Notes: generated by a model not told the origin, from the sequence alone. Positions 1-8,377 are shown, counted from the stretch's first letter. The stretch is DNA of 17,001 nt from AC-9 sp051984395 (GCA_051984395.1 JBPYEZ010000114.1:1-17001), one strand, 5' to 3'. Made by a program: numbers and translations.

Positions 1-1077
1 CAGGGTCCCCCCGCTCGTCGGCACGCCACCCGACCGGGCATCGCCGGCCGCCCCGAGGAAGACGTTCGTCGGGTAGGCGCCGAACCGCTCCCCGCCCCCG
101 ATGGCGTGGCCGGTCGAGACCGTCCCCGCTTTGGCCGCCGTTCGCCGGTCATGAACCAGACCCGTCGAGACCCCGGCCTCCACCATGGGAGTCCGGCGTT
201 TGGGGGTGCCTTCGGCGTCGAACGCCAAGCCGACCGCCCGGTCATCGGTGGCGTCGTCCCAGAGGCTCAGGGCCGAGTCGAGCTGTGCCTCACCGAGGTG
301 CACGAACGACCGCCCGTCGGCGTGCATCTTGGCGTTGAAGCCGAAGCCCACCAGGAACTGGCAGATGTCGGCCACGCAGGTCGGCTCCAGGATCACCTCG
401 TACTGGCCCGGCGGCAGCTCGATCGCGTCCGCGCCCAGCGCCGCCCGGGCAGCGGCATCCGAACCCGCTCTGACTCCGTCCAGCGAAGCCAGGTCGACAG
501 CCGTCTGTGAGCCGCTGCCGTCGGCGGAACCCTGCCGGAGGACGCCGTCGATCGTGGCCTGCGTGGAACGGCCGGTGAGCCGCTGGCCGTCGCTGTTGGC
601 GAAGCCGACCACCTCGCTGGTCGTCTGGCAGTACCCCGCGCCCGCCATCCCGGCGCCCGCGTCCAGGAAGGCGGCCACCACTTCGGCCCGCTGCCGGGGC
701 GAGGCCTCGTCCGTCGCCCGGTCGTAGTGGTCCACCGGAGGGGCCGGCGCGCGCGGGGCCAGACCGGCCCAGTCCGGATCCGGTGGCCGGAGACGGGCCG
801 CCTCCCGGGTCCGCTCCACCAGCGCCCGGAGCGCATCGGCATCCACCCGGTTGGAGCTCGCCCGGGCCAGCCGGCCGTCGGCGACCAGGGTGAGGGTGAC
901 GGCGCACTTGTCCTCGGCGACGTTCTGATGGATGAGGGAGTTGGCGAAGCGGGTGAGCGACCGGCGTCCCGTGGTCATCCGTACCTGCGCCGCCGCCGTG
1001 CCACCGACCATCTCGAGCACCTGATCGCAGACGCCCAGTTCCTCCTCACCCGTCGACGAGCCCAGCTCGGCGCTCAA
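1..1077 (-). CDS. tldE: TldE/PmbA-family metalloprotease-like subunit, partial at left edge
   Basis: The minus-strand frame from a TTG at 1077 stays open for 359 codons to the window edge, so the C-terminus is missing. The translation carries typical TldE/PmbA features: 'LIHQNVAEDK' near the N-terminus, 'FANSDGQRLTGR' in the middle, 'LEPTCVADICQF', and 'EGTPKRRTPMVEAGV' followed by 'STGHAIGGGE' late. The TTG overlaps the TGA of tldD as TTGA, which implies translational coupling and decides this unusual start; I saw no better ATG or GTG nearby. In characterised systems TldD and TldE form a heterodimer that degrades or matures small peptides, with TldD carrying the metal site. I see no HExxxH in this subunit, as expected. 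It could also be named PmbA. The family is clear; the start is likely but not certain. Confidence 0.88.
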   Translation of the reverse strand, partial: MSAELGSSTGEEELGVCDQVLEMVGGTAAAQVRMTTGRRSLTRFANSLIHQNVAEDKCAVTLTLVADGRLARASSNRVDADALRALVERTREAARLRPPDPDWAGLAPRAPAPPVDHYDRATDEASPRQRAEVVAAFLDAGAGMAGAGYCQTTSEVVGFANSDGQRLTGRSTQATIDGVLRQGSADGSGSQTAVDLASLDGVRAGSDAAARAALGADAIELPPGQYEVILEPTCVADICQFLVGFGFNAKMHADGRSFVHLGEAQLDSALSLWDDATDDRAVGLAFDAEGTPKRRTPMVEAGVSTGLVHDRRTAAKAGTVSTGHAIGGGERFGAYPTNVFLGAAGDARSGGVPTSGGTL

Positions 1078-2531
1078 CCCGCCACCCCCACGCGCACACC
1101 ACGGAACCGGGCCGGCACGGCCGGATGACCGGTGTGGCCCACCTGGCTGGGCTGGCCCTTGCCGCAATTGGGGGTTCCCCAGAAGGCCCACTCACCAGGC
1201 CCGCCCAACCGGTCGAGCGATCCCCAGAACTCCGGGGTGATGCCGGTGTACGTGGGATTGCGCAGCATCCGCCCACGCCTGCCGCCCTTGATCTCCCACG
1301 CGATCTCGCAGCCGAACTGGAAGTTGAGCCGCTGGTCGTCGATCGACCACGAGCGGTTGGTGTCCATGAAGACGCCGTCCTCGGTCTCGGCGATGATCTC
1401 CTCGAGAGAGGAGTCTCCCGGCAGCAGGCCGACGTTTGTCATGCGCACCATCGGCAGGCGGTTGAACCCGTCCGCCCGGACCATCCCTCCCGGTGGGACC
1501 CCGGCGAGCCCCGCCGAGTCCCGCCCGGACAGCACCCCGACCCACACGCCGTCCCGGACGATGTCGACCCGCTGAGACGGAGTCCCCTCGTCGTCGTAGC
1601 CGAACGATCCCAGGGCGCCCGGCAGGGTGGCGTCGGCGGTGATGTTCATGAGCTCGGATCCGTAGCGGAGGCGCCCCAGCTCCGAGAGGTCCAGGAAGGA
1701 TGTCCCGGCGAAGGCTGCCTCCCACCCGAGGATGCGATCCAGCTCGATGGCATGGCCCACCGACTCGTGGATCTGGAGGGCGAGCTGCTCGCTGCCGAGG
1801 ATGAGATCGGTGGTGCCGGCCGGGCACGGCGGGGCGTGCAGGAGGGCCACCGCCTCCTCGGCGATGCGCCCTGCATTTCCGTCCAGATCGATACCTCGGA
1901 CCAGCTCCCAGCCCCGCGTGCCGTACTGGCCGCGTATGCCCGGGTAGGACCGGCGCTGTGTCTCGCTGTCGCCGACCGCGGTCGCCGTCATCGACGCCCC
2001 GCACTCGACCAGCCGCTGGGAGATCCGATGGCCCTCGCTCGACACGAACCACTTCTCGGTGTCCCAGACCGTGGCGTCGGCCTCGGCGAGGGAGACGCCG
2101 GCGACCGAGCGCATGGTGGCGGTCGCCCCGATCAGCAGGTCGGCCTTCTCGCTCAGCGAGACCTCGAGGGGGTGCTCCTCGTACGGCGACTCCCAGTGGG
2201 CGACCACCGGCGCCACCTCCGCCAGCCCACCCGGCGCCGGGCCGCCTCGGCCCGTTCCCACGACCAGCGCCGACGCCCGGGCGATCTCGGCGGCCCGCTC
2301 CCCCGCTCGACGGGCCGCGGTCTCGGTCGTCTCCGGCGTGGCGAAGAAGCCCCACGACGAGCCGATCAGCGCCCGGGCGCCCACGCCGATCGCCTCGCCC
2401 TGGCTCAGCGTCTCGACGGCCTCGTCACGAGCGGTGATCACCTCGGTGCGGGTGACGACGACGCGGGCGTCGGCATACACGGCGCCAGCGGCGAGGGCAC
2501 CCTCCACCGCCGCCTGGGTGACGTCGAACAT
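1074..2531 (-). CDS. tldD: TldD-family metallopeptidase (catalytic subunit)
   Basis: This 485-residue protein is the metal-binding partner of the TldD/TldE cytoplasmic protease. The signature HExxxH is present as H255-E256-S-V-G-H260, within 'LQIHESVGHAIELDR'. A C-terminal cysteine in 'NCGKGQPSQ' (about C456) matches the cysteine that completes the zinc site in TldD proteins. The N-terminal half has the usual 'EGHRISQRLVECGASMTATA' type of sheet region. Length is normal for the family. The ATG lies 27 nt after the ppdK stop with only a weak purine stretch upstream, so it is probably cotranscribed with ppdK. The gene ends in a TTGA overlap with tldE. Known relatives process peptides such as microcin B17 and other RiPP precursors; no such precursor gene is visible here, so the substrate is unknown. 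Confidence 0.93.
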   Translation of the reverse strand: MFDVTQAAVEGALAAGAVYADARVVVTRTEVITARDEAVETLSQGEAIGVGARALIGSSWGFFATPETTETAARRAGERAAEIARASALVVGTGRGGPAPGGLAEVAPVVAHWESPYEEHPLEVSLSEKADLLIGATATMRSVAGVSLAEADATVWDTEKWFVSSEGHRISQRLVECGASMTATAVGDSETQRRSYPGIRGQYGTRGWELVRGIDLDGNAGRIAEEAVALLHAPPCPAGTTDLILGSEQLALQIHESVGHAIELDRILGWEAAFAGTSFLDLSELGRLRYGSELMNITADATLPGALGSFGYDDEGTPSQRVDIVRDGVWVGVLSGRDSAGLAGVPPGGMVRADGFNRLPMVRMTNVGLLPGDSSLEEIIAETEDGVFMDTNRSWSIDDQRLNFQFGCEIAWEIKGGRRGRMLRNPTYTGITPEFWGSLDRLGGPGEWAFWGTPNCGKGQPSQVGHTGHPAVPARFRGVRVGVAG

Positions 2532-2558
2532 CGACCCGCCCTGGCTCGCCGGGCGGCC

Positions 2559-5240
2559 TCAGGCCTGCCCGTCGGCGCCGAGGACGGCCTGGGCGGCCGC
2601 CAGGCGGGCGATGGGCACCCGGAACGGCGAGCAGCTGACGTAGTCGACGCCCGCCCGGGCGAAGATGGCGATCGAGTCGGGGTCGCCGCCGTGCTCGCCG
2701 CACACGCCGATCTTGAGGTCGGGGCGGGTCCGACGCCCGCGCTGCACCCCGAGCGCGACCAGCTCGCCGACGCCGCCCGCGTCGACGGTCTCGAAGGGGT
2801 TGTGCGGCAGTAGTCCCTTCTCGAGGTAGGCGCTCATCATGCGCCCCTCGACGTCGTCGCGGCTGAACCCGAAGGTCATCTGCGTGAGGTCGTTCGTCCC
2901 GAACGAGAAGAAGTCGGCCTCCTCGGCGATCTCGTCGGCCCGCAGCGCGGCTCTGGGAGTCTCGATCATGGTCCCGATCGAGACCTCCAGCCGTCGCCGC
3001 TTGGCTCTGGCCCCGCCGCGCGACGAGCCTTCGGCCTCGCCGGGCCCGTCGCCCACCACCTCGGTGACCGCCTTCGAGACCCACGACCGGGCCAGCGCCA
3101 GCTCCTCACGGGTGACGGTCAGCGGGATCATGATCTCCACGATCGGCGCCCCTCCCGCTGCGGCCCGCTCCGCCGCTGCTTCCATGAGGGCGCGGACCTG
3201 CATCGCGTACAGGCCGGGCTTGATCACGCCCAGGCGGACGCCGCGTGTGCCCAGCATGGGGTTGACCTCTCGCCAGGCCACGGCGGCGTCGAAGAGGCGC
3301 CGTTCCCCCTCCTCCAGGCCCTCGGTGGCCACCTTCACGACGAGATCCTCGGTGTTCGGCAGGAACTCGTGCAGCGGTGGGTCGAGCAGACGAACGGTCA
3401 CCGGGAGACCGTCCATGGCCTCGAGGATGGTGGCGAAGTCGGCCTTCTGGGCGACCCGCAGCTCCTCCAGGGCGGACTCCTCCTCCTCCGGGGTGCCGGC
3501 GAGGATCATGCGGCGCACGATCGGCAGCCGCTCGTCACCCAGGAACATGTGCTCGGTCCGGCACAGTCCGATGCCCTCGGCTCCGAAGCTGCGGGCGTTG
3601 GCGGCATCGGGCCCGGTGTCGGCGTTGGTGCGGACGCCCAGGCGGCCGCGGCGGATCTCGTCCGCCCAGCCGAGCACGGTCCTGAACTCGTCCGGTGGGG
3701 CCGCCGCCGTCAACGGCACCTCGCCCAGGACCACTTCCCCTGTGGTGCCGTCGAGCGAGATGAAGTCGCCCTCCGACACCGTCACGTCGCCCACCGTGAA
3801 CTGCCGGCCCGAGATGCGCACCGCCTCGGCGCCGACGACCGCCGGCTTGCCCCATCCTCGAGCCACCACGGCGGCGTGGCTGACCAGCCCGCCCCGACTG
3901 GTGAGGATGCCCTCGGCGGCCATCATCCCGTGGACGTCCTCGGGCGAGGTCTCGGTCCGTACGAGCACGACCTGGTCTCCACGCCCGGCGGCAGCCACGG
4001 CGGCGTCGGAGGTGAAGCAGACTCGTCCCACCGCGGCTCCGGGCGACGCCCCCAGTCCGCTGGTGAGTACGGGCACGTCGCTCGAGGCGAACCGGGGATG
4101 GAGCACCTGGTCCAGGTGGTCGGCGTCGATGCGGCCCACTGCCTCGGCCCGGCTCAGCTTGATGCGCCGGTCCTTGGTCATGTCCACCGCCATCTTCAGC
4201 GCCGCCGCCCCGGTGCGCTTGCCCACCCTCGTCTGGAGCATCCACAGCTTGCCCTGATCGATGGTGAACTCGGTGTCGCACATGTCGCGGTAGTGGCGCT
4301 CGAGGCGCTCGAAGATGGCCAGCAGCTCCTTGTAGATCCTGGGAAACCGGCCTTCGAGGGCGCCGAGGGGCTCGGTGTTGCGGATGCCGGCGACCACGTC
4401 CTCGCCTTGGGCGTTGACGAGAAAGTCGCCATAGGCGCCCTGGGCCCCGGTGGCGGGGTCCCGGGTGAATCCCACGCCGGTGCCGGAGTTGTCGTCGCGA
4501 TTGCCGAAGACCATGGCCTGCACGTTGACCGCCGTCCCCAGATCGTGGGGGATCCGCTCGCGGTTGCGGTAGGTGACGGCACGCGGCCCGTTCCAGGAGC
4601 CGAAGACGGCCTCGATGGCACCCCGCAGCTGCTGGGTCGGGTCCTGGGGGAAGGGCGCTCCGGTGGACCGCTCGACGATCTGCTTGAAGGAGGTGACGAG
4701 GTAACGGAGGAGCTCCGGCGGGACGTCGGCGTCCGAGGTCGTGTCGGCCAGCTCCTTGGCGGCGTCGAAAAGCCGGTCGAACTCGTCGCCGGGCAGCCCG
4801 AGCACGATGCGTCCGTACATCTGGATGAAGCGCCGGTAGGAGTCGTATGCGAAGCGCTCGTCGCTGGTCTGCTTGGCCAGTCCCTCGACCGACTCGTCGT
4901 TGAGGCCGAGGTTCAACACGGTGTCCATCATCCCCGGCATCGAGAACTTGGCCCCCGACCGGACGCTCACGAGGAGGGGGTCCCCAGGGTCGCCGAGGTG
5001 CTTGCCCATTGCCTTCTCGAGCTTGTCCAGGGCCCGATCGACCTCCTTGGTGAGGCCGTCCGGCCAGCCGCCGGTGATATAGGAGCGGCAGGCATCGGTG
5101 GAGATGGTGAACCCGGGCGGCACCGGAAGCTCGAGCACCGACGTCATCTCGGCCAGGTTGGCGCCCTTGCCGCCGAGGAGATCCTTCATCTCCATGGGCG
5201 GCTTGCGGTGCTTGTGGTCGAAATCGAAGACGTACGCCAT
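2559..5240 (-). CDS. ppdK: Pyruvate, phosphate dikinase
   Basis: This enzyme interconverts pyruvate + ATP + Pi and phosphoenolpyruvate + AMP + PPi in the cytoplasm, linking glycolysis and gluconeogenesis. All three domains are visible. The N-terminal ATP-grasp domain begins with 'LLGGKGANLAEMTSV' and 'PVPPGFTIST'. The central swivelling domain has the phosphohistidine motif 'TSRGGLVSHAAVVARGWGKP' with H455. The C-terminal PEP/pyruvate barrel contains 'GTMIETPRAAL', 'FSFGTNDLTQMTFG' and 'GVCGEHGGDP' with the catalytic cysteine near C847. At 893 residues it is slightly longer than the 874-residue Clostridium symbiosum enzyme. Much of the excess is an Arg/Gly-rich stretch at about residues 730-750. 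The ATG at 5240 is preceded by a good ribosome binding site (AGGAGGG, 4-5 nt spacing). No PPDK regulatory protein gene is adjacent. Confidence 0.97.
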   Translation of the reverse strand: MAYVFDFDHKHRKPPMEMKDLLGGKGANLAEMTSVLELPVPPGFTISTDACRSYITGGWPDGLTKEVDRALDKLEKAMGKHLGDPGDPLLVSVRSGAKFSMPGMMDTVLNLGLNDESVEGLAKQTSDERFAYDSYRRFIQMYGRIVLGLPGDEFDRLFDAAKELADTTSDADVPPELLRYLVTSFKQIVERSTGAPFPQDPTQQLRGAIEAVFGSWNGPRAVTYRNRERIPHDLGTAVNVQAMVFGNRDDNSGTGVGFTRDPATGAQGAYGDFLVNAQGEDVVAGIRNTEPLGALEGRFPRIYKELLAIFERLERHYRDMCDTEFTIDQGKLWMLQTRVGKRTGAAALKMAVDMTKDRRIKLSRAEAVGRIDADHLDQVLHPRFASSDVPVLTSGLGASPGAAVGRVCFTSDAAVAAAGRGDQVVLVRTETSPEDVHGMMAAEGILTSRGGLVSHAAVVARGWGKPAVVGAEAVRISGRQFTVGDVTVSEGDFISLDGTTGEVVLGEVPLTAAAPPDEFRTVLGWADEIRRGRLGVRTNADTGPDAANARSFGAEGIGLCRTEHMFLGDERLPIVRRMILAGTPEEEESALEELRVAQKADFATILEAMDGLPVTVRLLDPPLHEFLPNTEDLVVKVATEGLEEGERRLFDAAVAWREVNPMLGTRGVRLGVIKPGLYAMQVRALMEAAAERAAAGGAPIVEIMIPLTVTREELALARSWVSKAVTEVVGDGPGEAEGSSRGGARAKRRRLEVSIGTMIETPRAALRADEIAEEADFFSFGTNDLTQMTFGFSRDDVEGRMMSAYLEKGLLPHNPFETVDAGGVGELVALGVQRGRRTRPDLKIGVCGEHGGDPDSIAIFARAGVDYVSCSPFRVPIARLAAAQAVLGADGQA

Positions 5241-5276
5241 CCGGCCCTCCTGCCACTTGTGCGCCTCGCGAGCCTA
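5241..5276 (-). promoter_or_regulatory. Candidate promoter -10 element and ribosome binding site for ppdK
   Basis: On the minus strand TAGGCT (5276..5271) fits the actinobacterial -10 pattern TANNNT. It would start a short leader carrying AGGAGGG (5251..5245), placed 4-5 nt before the ppdK ATG. The ribosome binding site is convincing. The -10 is a sequence match only, with no clear -35 partner. Confidence 0.4.
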
Positions 5277-5341
5277 AGACCTCCGGCGGGGGGCCGCGAG
5301 CCACCGGACCACCACTCCCTGGGGCCGCGGCGGCCCAGCCC

Positions 5342-6649
5342 TCAAGTGAGCGCGAGCCGGCTCTTCAGCTCGTCGACGAGGCCGTCGATGGGCACCCGCA
5401 CCTGGTCGGTGCTGTCCCGCTCCCGAATCGTCACGGCCATATCGTCGAGGGTGTCGAAGTCGACCGTGATGCAGTACGGCGTGCCGATCTCGTCCTGGCG
5501 GCGATAGCGGCGGCCGATCGACTGGGTCTCGTCGTAATCGCACATGAAGTGGGGCTGGCAGAGAGCGAGCACCTTCCGAGCCACCGGGGTGAGCGTCTCC
5601 TTCTTGGAAAGGGGGAGCACCGTCACCGTGTAGGGGGCTATGCGGTGATGCAGGTGGAGCACCGTCCGGTGCTCGCCGCCGACCTCGTCTTCGTCATACG
5701 CGGCCAGGAGGAAGGCCATCATCGCTCTGGTGGCGCCGGCAGCCGGCTCGATGACGTACGGAACGTACCGGTCCCCGGTCGCTTGGTCGAAGTACTCCAG
5801 CCGCTCGCCAGACGCGGCCATGTGAGCCTTCAGGTCGAAGTCGGTCCGGTTGGCCAGTCCTTCGAGCTCGCCCCAGCCCCAGGGAAAGGCGAACTCGACA
5901 TCTGCGGTGCGGGCCGAGTAATGGGACAGCTCCTCGGCGCTGTGCTCCCGAAGGCGCAGCCTGTCCTCCGGGATGCCCAGGCCCCGGTACCACGCCATGC
6001 GCTCGGCGCACCAGTACTCGAACCACTCGTCCGCCTCTGCCGGAGGAACGAAGTACTCCATCTCCATCTGCTCGAACTCCCGGGTGCGGAAGACGAAGTT
6101 CCCGGGAGTTATCTCGTTTCGGAACGACTTGCCGATCTGAGCGATACCGAACGGTGGCTTCTTCCGGGTCGTCTGGAGCACGTTTCCGAAGTTGAGGAAC
6201 ATGCCCTGGGCCGTCTCCGGTCGCAGGTACGCCACCGACGCCTCGTCCTCGACAGGACCCGCGTGGGTCTTGAACATCATGTTGAAGGCGCGCGGATCCG
6301 TGAGGTCCTTCGAGCCGCAGTTGGGACAGACTCCGCCGATCTCGTCGGCTCGCCACCGCTCTTTGCAGTTGCGGCAGTCGACGAGAGGATCGGCGAAGTT
6401 GGTCAGGTGGCCGGAAGCCTCCCAGACCTTTGGGCTGGTGAGAATGGCGGCGTCGATGCCGACGACGTCGTCGCGCAGCTGGACCATCGACCGCCACCAC
6501 GCGTCCTTCACGTTCCGCAGGGCGAGGACGCCGAGCGGCCCGTAGTCGTAGGTGGAGCGGAATCCCCCATAGATCTCGGCCGACGGGAACACGAAGCCCC
6601 TGCGCTTGCAGAGGTTGACCACGCGCTCCATCAGGTCCTCGGGCGGCAT
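5342..6649 (-). CDS. glyS: Glycyl-tRNA synthetase (single-chain, homodimeric type)
   Basis: It charges tRNA-Gly with glycine for translation. The 435-residue protein is of the class II alpha2 type found in actinobacteria, archaea and eukaryotes, not the alpha2beta2 type of E. coli. It starts with 'RRGFVFPSAEIYGGFRSTYD', followed by a zinc knuckle with C92/C95 and C108/C111 ('CRNC' and 'CPNC'). The 'RPETAQGMFLNF' segment and class II motif 2 'KSFRNEITP' come next, then 'EPAAGATRAMMAFL' as motif 3. The C-terminus is an anticodon-binding domain with 'DETQSIGRRYRRQDEIGTP'. The ATG at 6649 has no adjacent Shine-Dalgarno sequence but has a TANNNT hexamer 6 nt upstream, suggesting a leaderless transcript. 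About 100 bp separate it from ppdK downstream. Confidence 0.97.
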   Translation of the reverse strand: MPPEDLMERVVNLCKRRGFVFPSAEIYGGFRSTYDYGPLGVLALRNVKDAWWRSMVQLRDDVVGIDAAILTSPKVWEASGHLTNFADPLVDCRNCKERWRADEIGGVCPNCGSKDLTDPRAFNMMFKTHAGPVEDEASVAYLRPETAQGMFLNFGNVLQTTRKKPPFGIAQIGKSFRNEITPGNFVFRTREFEQMEMEYFVPPAEADEWFEYWCAERMAWYRGLGIPEDRLRLREHSAEELSHYSARTADVEFAFPWGWGELEGLANRTDFDLKAHMAASGERLEYFDQATGDRYVPYVIEPAAGATRAMMAFLLAAYDEDEVGGEHRTVLHLHHRIAPYTVTVLPLSKKETLTPVARKVLALCQPHFMCDYDETQSIGRRYRRQDEIGTPYCITVDFDTLDDMAVTIRERDSTDQVRVPIDGLVDELKSRLALT

Positions 6650-6661
6650 ACGCCGAGGATA
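6650..6661 (-). promoter_or_regulatory. Leaderless-type -10 element of glyS
   Basis: The hexamer TATCCT (6661..6656, minus strand) is followed by 6 nt and then the glyS ATG. This is the spacing expected if transcription starts on the A of the start codon. A purine run (GGAGGGAGGG) lies about 26 nt upstream of the ATG, which is too far to act as a normal Shine-Dalgarno sequence. No recognisable -35 box is seen. Confidence 0.5.
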
Positions 6662-6693
6662 CTGGAGGGGCGTGGCCCTCCCTCCGGGCTCCG

Positions 6694-7410
6694 TCAGGTA
6701 CGTTCGAGCGTTCGCAACGTGCGCAGACGCCGCTCGAGATGGTGCTCGAGGGCGCTGTACGCCAGTAGCTCGACCTCGCGGGTCGCGGGGCCGGCCGGCT
6801 CCTCGAGGGCGCCAGCGAGGTCACCGCCCAGGATCCTCCGGATCAGATCCAGTGCCTGGGGGCTCACGGCCACGCCCCGCCGGCAGGACCGGCACAGGGT
6901 CCCACCCTCGGAAAGGTCGAAGGCGACGAGCGGCGCCTCGGTCCCGCAGATGGCGCAGGCGTCGAGCAGGGGCTGGTAACCCTCCAGGGCCAGCAGCTTC
7001 CAGAAGAAGGCCGGCACGACCAAGGGTGCGTCCCGCGCTGCCAGGGCCCGGAGAGCACCGACGAGCATCTCGTACAGGCGAGGGTTGGCCTGGCGTTCCT
7101 GGGCGACCTGGTCCACCGCCTCCAACATGGCGGTGGCCCGGGCGAGCCGGCTCAGGTCCTCCCGGACGATCCTGAGGTGATCGAGCACCTCGGCCTGGGT
7201 GACGACGTCGAGCTCCCGACCCTGCCAGCACAGGAGGGCCACGTGGCTGAGAGGCTCGAGCCGGGCGCCGAAGCGACTCTTGGTCTTGCGCACCCCCTTG
7301 ACGACCGCTCGCACCTTTCCATGGTCCGCTGTCACCAGGGTGACGATCCGGTCGGCCTCGCCGAGCCGCATCGTGCGCAGCACGACCCCCTGGTCCCGGT
7401 ACAGGCTCAT
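6694..7410 (-). CDS. recO: DNA repair protein RecO
   Basis: RecO acts in RecFOR recombinational repair, displacing SSB, annealing strands and helping load RecA. The N-terminal OB-fold is seen as 'YRDQGVVLRTMRLGEADRIV', 'HGKVRAVVKGVRK' and 'SRFGARLEPLSHV'. A helical domain follows, then a zinc finger with C152/C155 and C173/C176 ('CAIC' and 'CRSC'). Its 238 residues fit the family. An in-frame TGA lies only 9 nt before the ATG, so this is the first possible start; no clear Shine-Dalgarno sequence precedes it. It is downstream of uppS and the small membrane protein, in the same order as the mycobacterial recO-uppS neighbourhood, and 44 nt upstream of the glyS start. Confidence 0.95.
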   Translation of the reverse strand: MSLYRDQGVVLRTMRLGEADRIVTLVTADHGKVRAVVKGVRKTKSRFGARLEPLSHVALLCWQGRELDVVTQAEVLDHLRIVREDLSRLARATAMLEAVDQVAQERQANPRLYEMLVGALRALAARDAPLVVPAFFWKLLALEGYQPLLDACAICGTEAPLVAFDLSEGGTLCRSCRRGVAVSPQALDLIRRILGGDLAGALEEPAGPATREVELLAYSALEHHLERRLRTLRTLERT

Positions 7411-7486
7411 GGAAGGTCAGCCGCCCGAAGGGCGACCGCTCCACGCTCCCGAGCCGGGTGGCAGGTGGGGAGGGCCCCGGCGAGGC

Positions 7487-7648
7487 TCATCTGACGAACC
7501 CGCCGACGATGATGAAGGCCACCAGAGCGAAGGCGACGACGAGGATGGCCACGGCCGCCGAAAAGCCGACCGCAGCTAGGAAGGCGATGAGGACCAGGGC
7601 CACAAAGACGGCGACCACCGCCAGGGGCACGACGAGCCGGGCGTTCAC
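7487..7648 (-). CDS. Small hydrophobic two-helix membrane protein, function unknown
   Basis: A 53-codon frame starts with a GTG at 7648 that overlaps the uppS stop as GTGA, a typical translationally coupled arrangement. The product is almost entirely apolar apart from the short N-terminal 'VNARLV' and the C-terminal Arg. It can form two membrane helices, roughly residues 6-26 and 29-50, joined near 'VGFSAA'. A longer reading of the same frame would begin at 7732 inside uppS and is not favoured. I do not recognise a family. Its position between a lipid-carrier enzyme and recO suggests a membrane role linked to uppS, but that is only inference. It could be a spurious frame, but the apolar composition and the precise overlap argue against it. 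Confidence 0.6.
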   Translation of the reverse strand: MNARLVVPLAVVAVFVALVLIAFLAAVGFSAAVAILVVAFALVAFIIVGGFVR

Positions 7649-8364
7649 GCCTCGACCCCGCCGTACCGGCGGTCGCGCCGCTGGAACTCCCGCACCGCCT
7701 CGAACAGATGTTGGCGGCGGAAGTCGGGCCACAGCACGTCACTGAACACCAGCTCGCTGTAGGCCAGCTGCCACAAGAGGAAGTTGGAGATCCTGAACTC
7801 TCCCGAGGTGCGTATGACCAGGTCCGGATCGGGCGCGTCAGGGTAGTAGAGGTGGGCTCGAATAGCCCGTTCGTCGACCCGGGAGGCCGAGGCGCCGGAA
7901 GCGACCAGGCCCCGCACGGCATCGACGATCTCGGCCCGGCCGCCGTAGTTGAAGGCCATGGTGAGCGTGAGGCGCCGGTTGTGGCGGGTCAGGGATTCGG
8001 ACTCCTGGATGCGACGCAGGAGCCGACGCGGCACCCTCCAGTCCCGTCGCCCGGCGAAGCGGATGCGCACCCCTTTGCCGTTGAGCTCGTCCCGCCGCCG
8101 GGCGAGGAGATCCTGGTTGAAGTTCATCAGGAAACGGACCTCGTCCGGGGGCCGCCGCCAGTTCTCGGTCGAGAAGGCGTACACCGTGAACCAGCCGATC
8201 CCGAGCTCCAGCATCCCCTCGACGGCGTCGAACAGGGCCTCCTCGCCGGCGCTGTGGCCCTCGGTCCGGGGCAGGCCCCGCTTCTGGGCCCACCGTCCGT
8301 TGCCGTCCATCACGCAGCCGACGTGGACCGGAAGCAGCCTGGTGTCGATGCCGTCGAGGTCCAC
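7645..8364 (-). CDS. uppS: Isoprenyl (undecaprenyl/decaprenyl) diphosphate synthase, cis-prenyltransferase
   Basis: It condenses isopentenyl diphosphate units in Z configuration onto an allylic diphosphate, giving the long polyprenyl diphosphate that carries peptidoglycan and polysaccharide precursors. Hallmarks are 'VMDGNGRWA' with the catalytic D20, 'GHSAGEEAL', 'YAFSTENWRRP' (about 62-72), 'MAFNYGGRAEIVDA', and the C-terminal 'IRTSGEFRISNFLLWQ'. Length (239 aa) is normal. Chain length (C50 or C55) cannot be told by eye. The start is a GTG at 8364, with no Shine-Dalgarno sequence but a TANNNT hexamer 7 nt upstream. It is followed by the overlapping small membrane protein gene and recO. Confidence 0.95.
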   Translation of the reverse strand: MDLDGIDTRLLPVHVGCVMDGNGRWAQKRGLPRTEGHSAGEEALFDAVEGMLELGIGWFTVYAFSTENWRRPPDEVRFLMNFNQDLLARRRDELNGKGVRIRFAGRRDWRVPRRLLRRIQESESLTRHNRRLTLTMAFNYGGRAEIVDAVRGLVASGASASRVDERAIRAHLYYPDAPDPDLVIRTSGEFRISNFLLWQLAYSELVFSDVLWPDFRRQHLFEAVREFQRRDRRYGGVEA

Positions 8365-8377
8365 AACGGCGAAGCTA
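8365..8377 (-). promoter_or_regulatory. Leaderless-type -10 element of uppS
   Basis: TAGCTT (8377..8372, minus strand) sits 7 nt before the GTG start. It lies in a GC-rich spacer between the oxidoreductase stop and uppS. A related string, GGGGGTAGC, occurs twice in this spacer, and the copy nearer uppS contributes the hexamer. There is no Shine-Dalgarno sequence, and initiation on the first base of GTG is inferred. Confidence 0.5.

Noticed and set aside
1125..2813. A 562-codon plus-strand open frame opposite tldD
   Set aside because: It is antisense to a clear TldD with its HExxxH site and contains no recognisable domain; long shadow frames are expected at this GC content.
5322..5336. GC-only stem-loop (GGGCCG/CGGCCC) between glyS and ppdK
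   Set aside because: There is no T-run on either side and the loop is only about 3 nt. Such palindromes are common in this GC-rich sequence, so I do not call a terminator.
3369..5507. A 712-codon plus-strand open frame opposite ppdK and the glyS end
   Set aside because: It is antisense to ppdK, whose motifs are complete. Its translation shows no family motif and has the Gly/Arg/Val/His-rich look of a shadow frame in GC-rich DNA.
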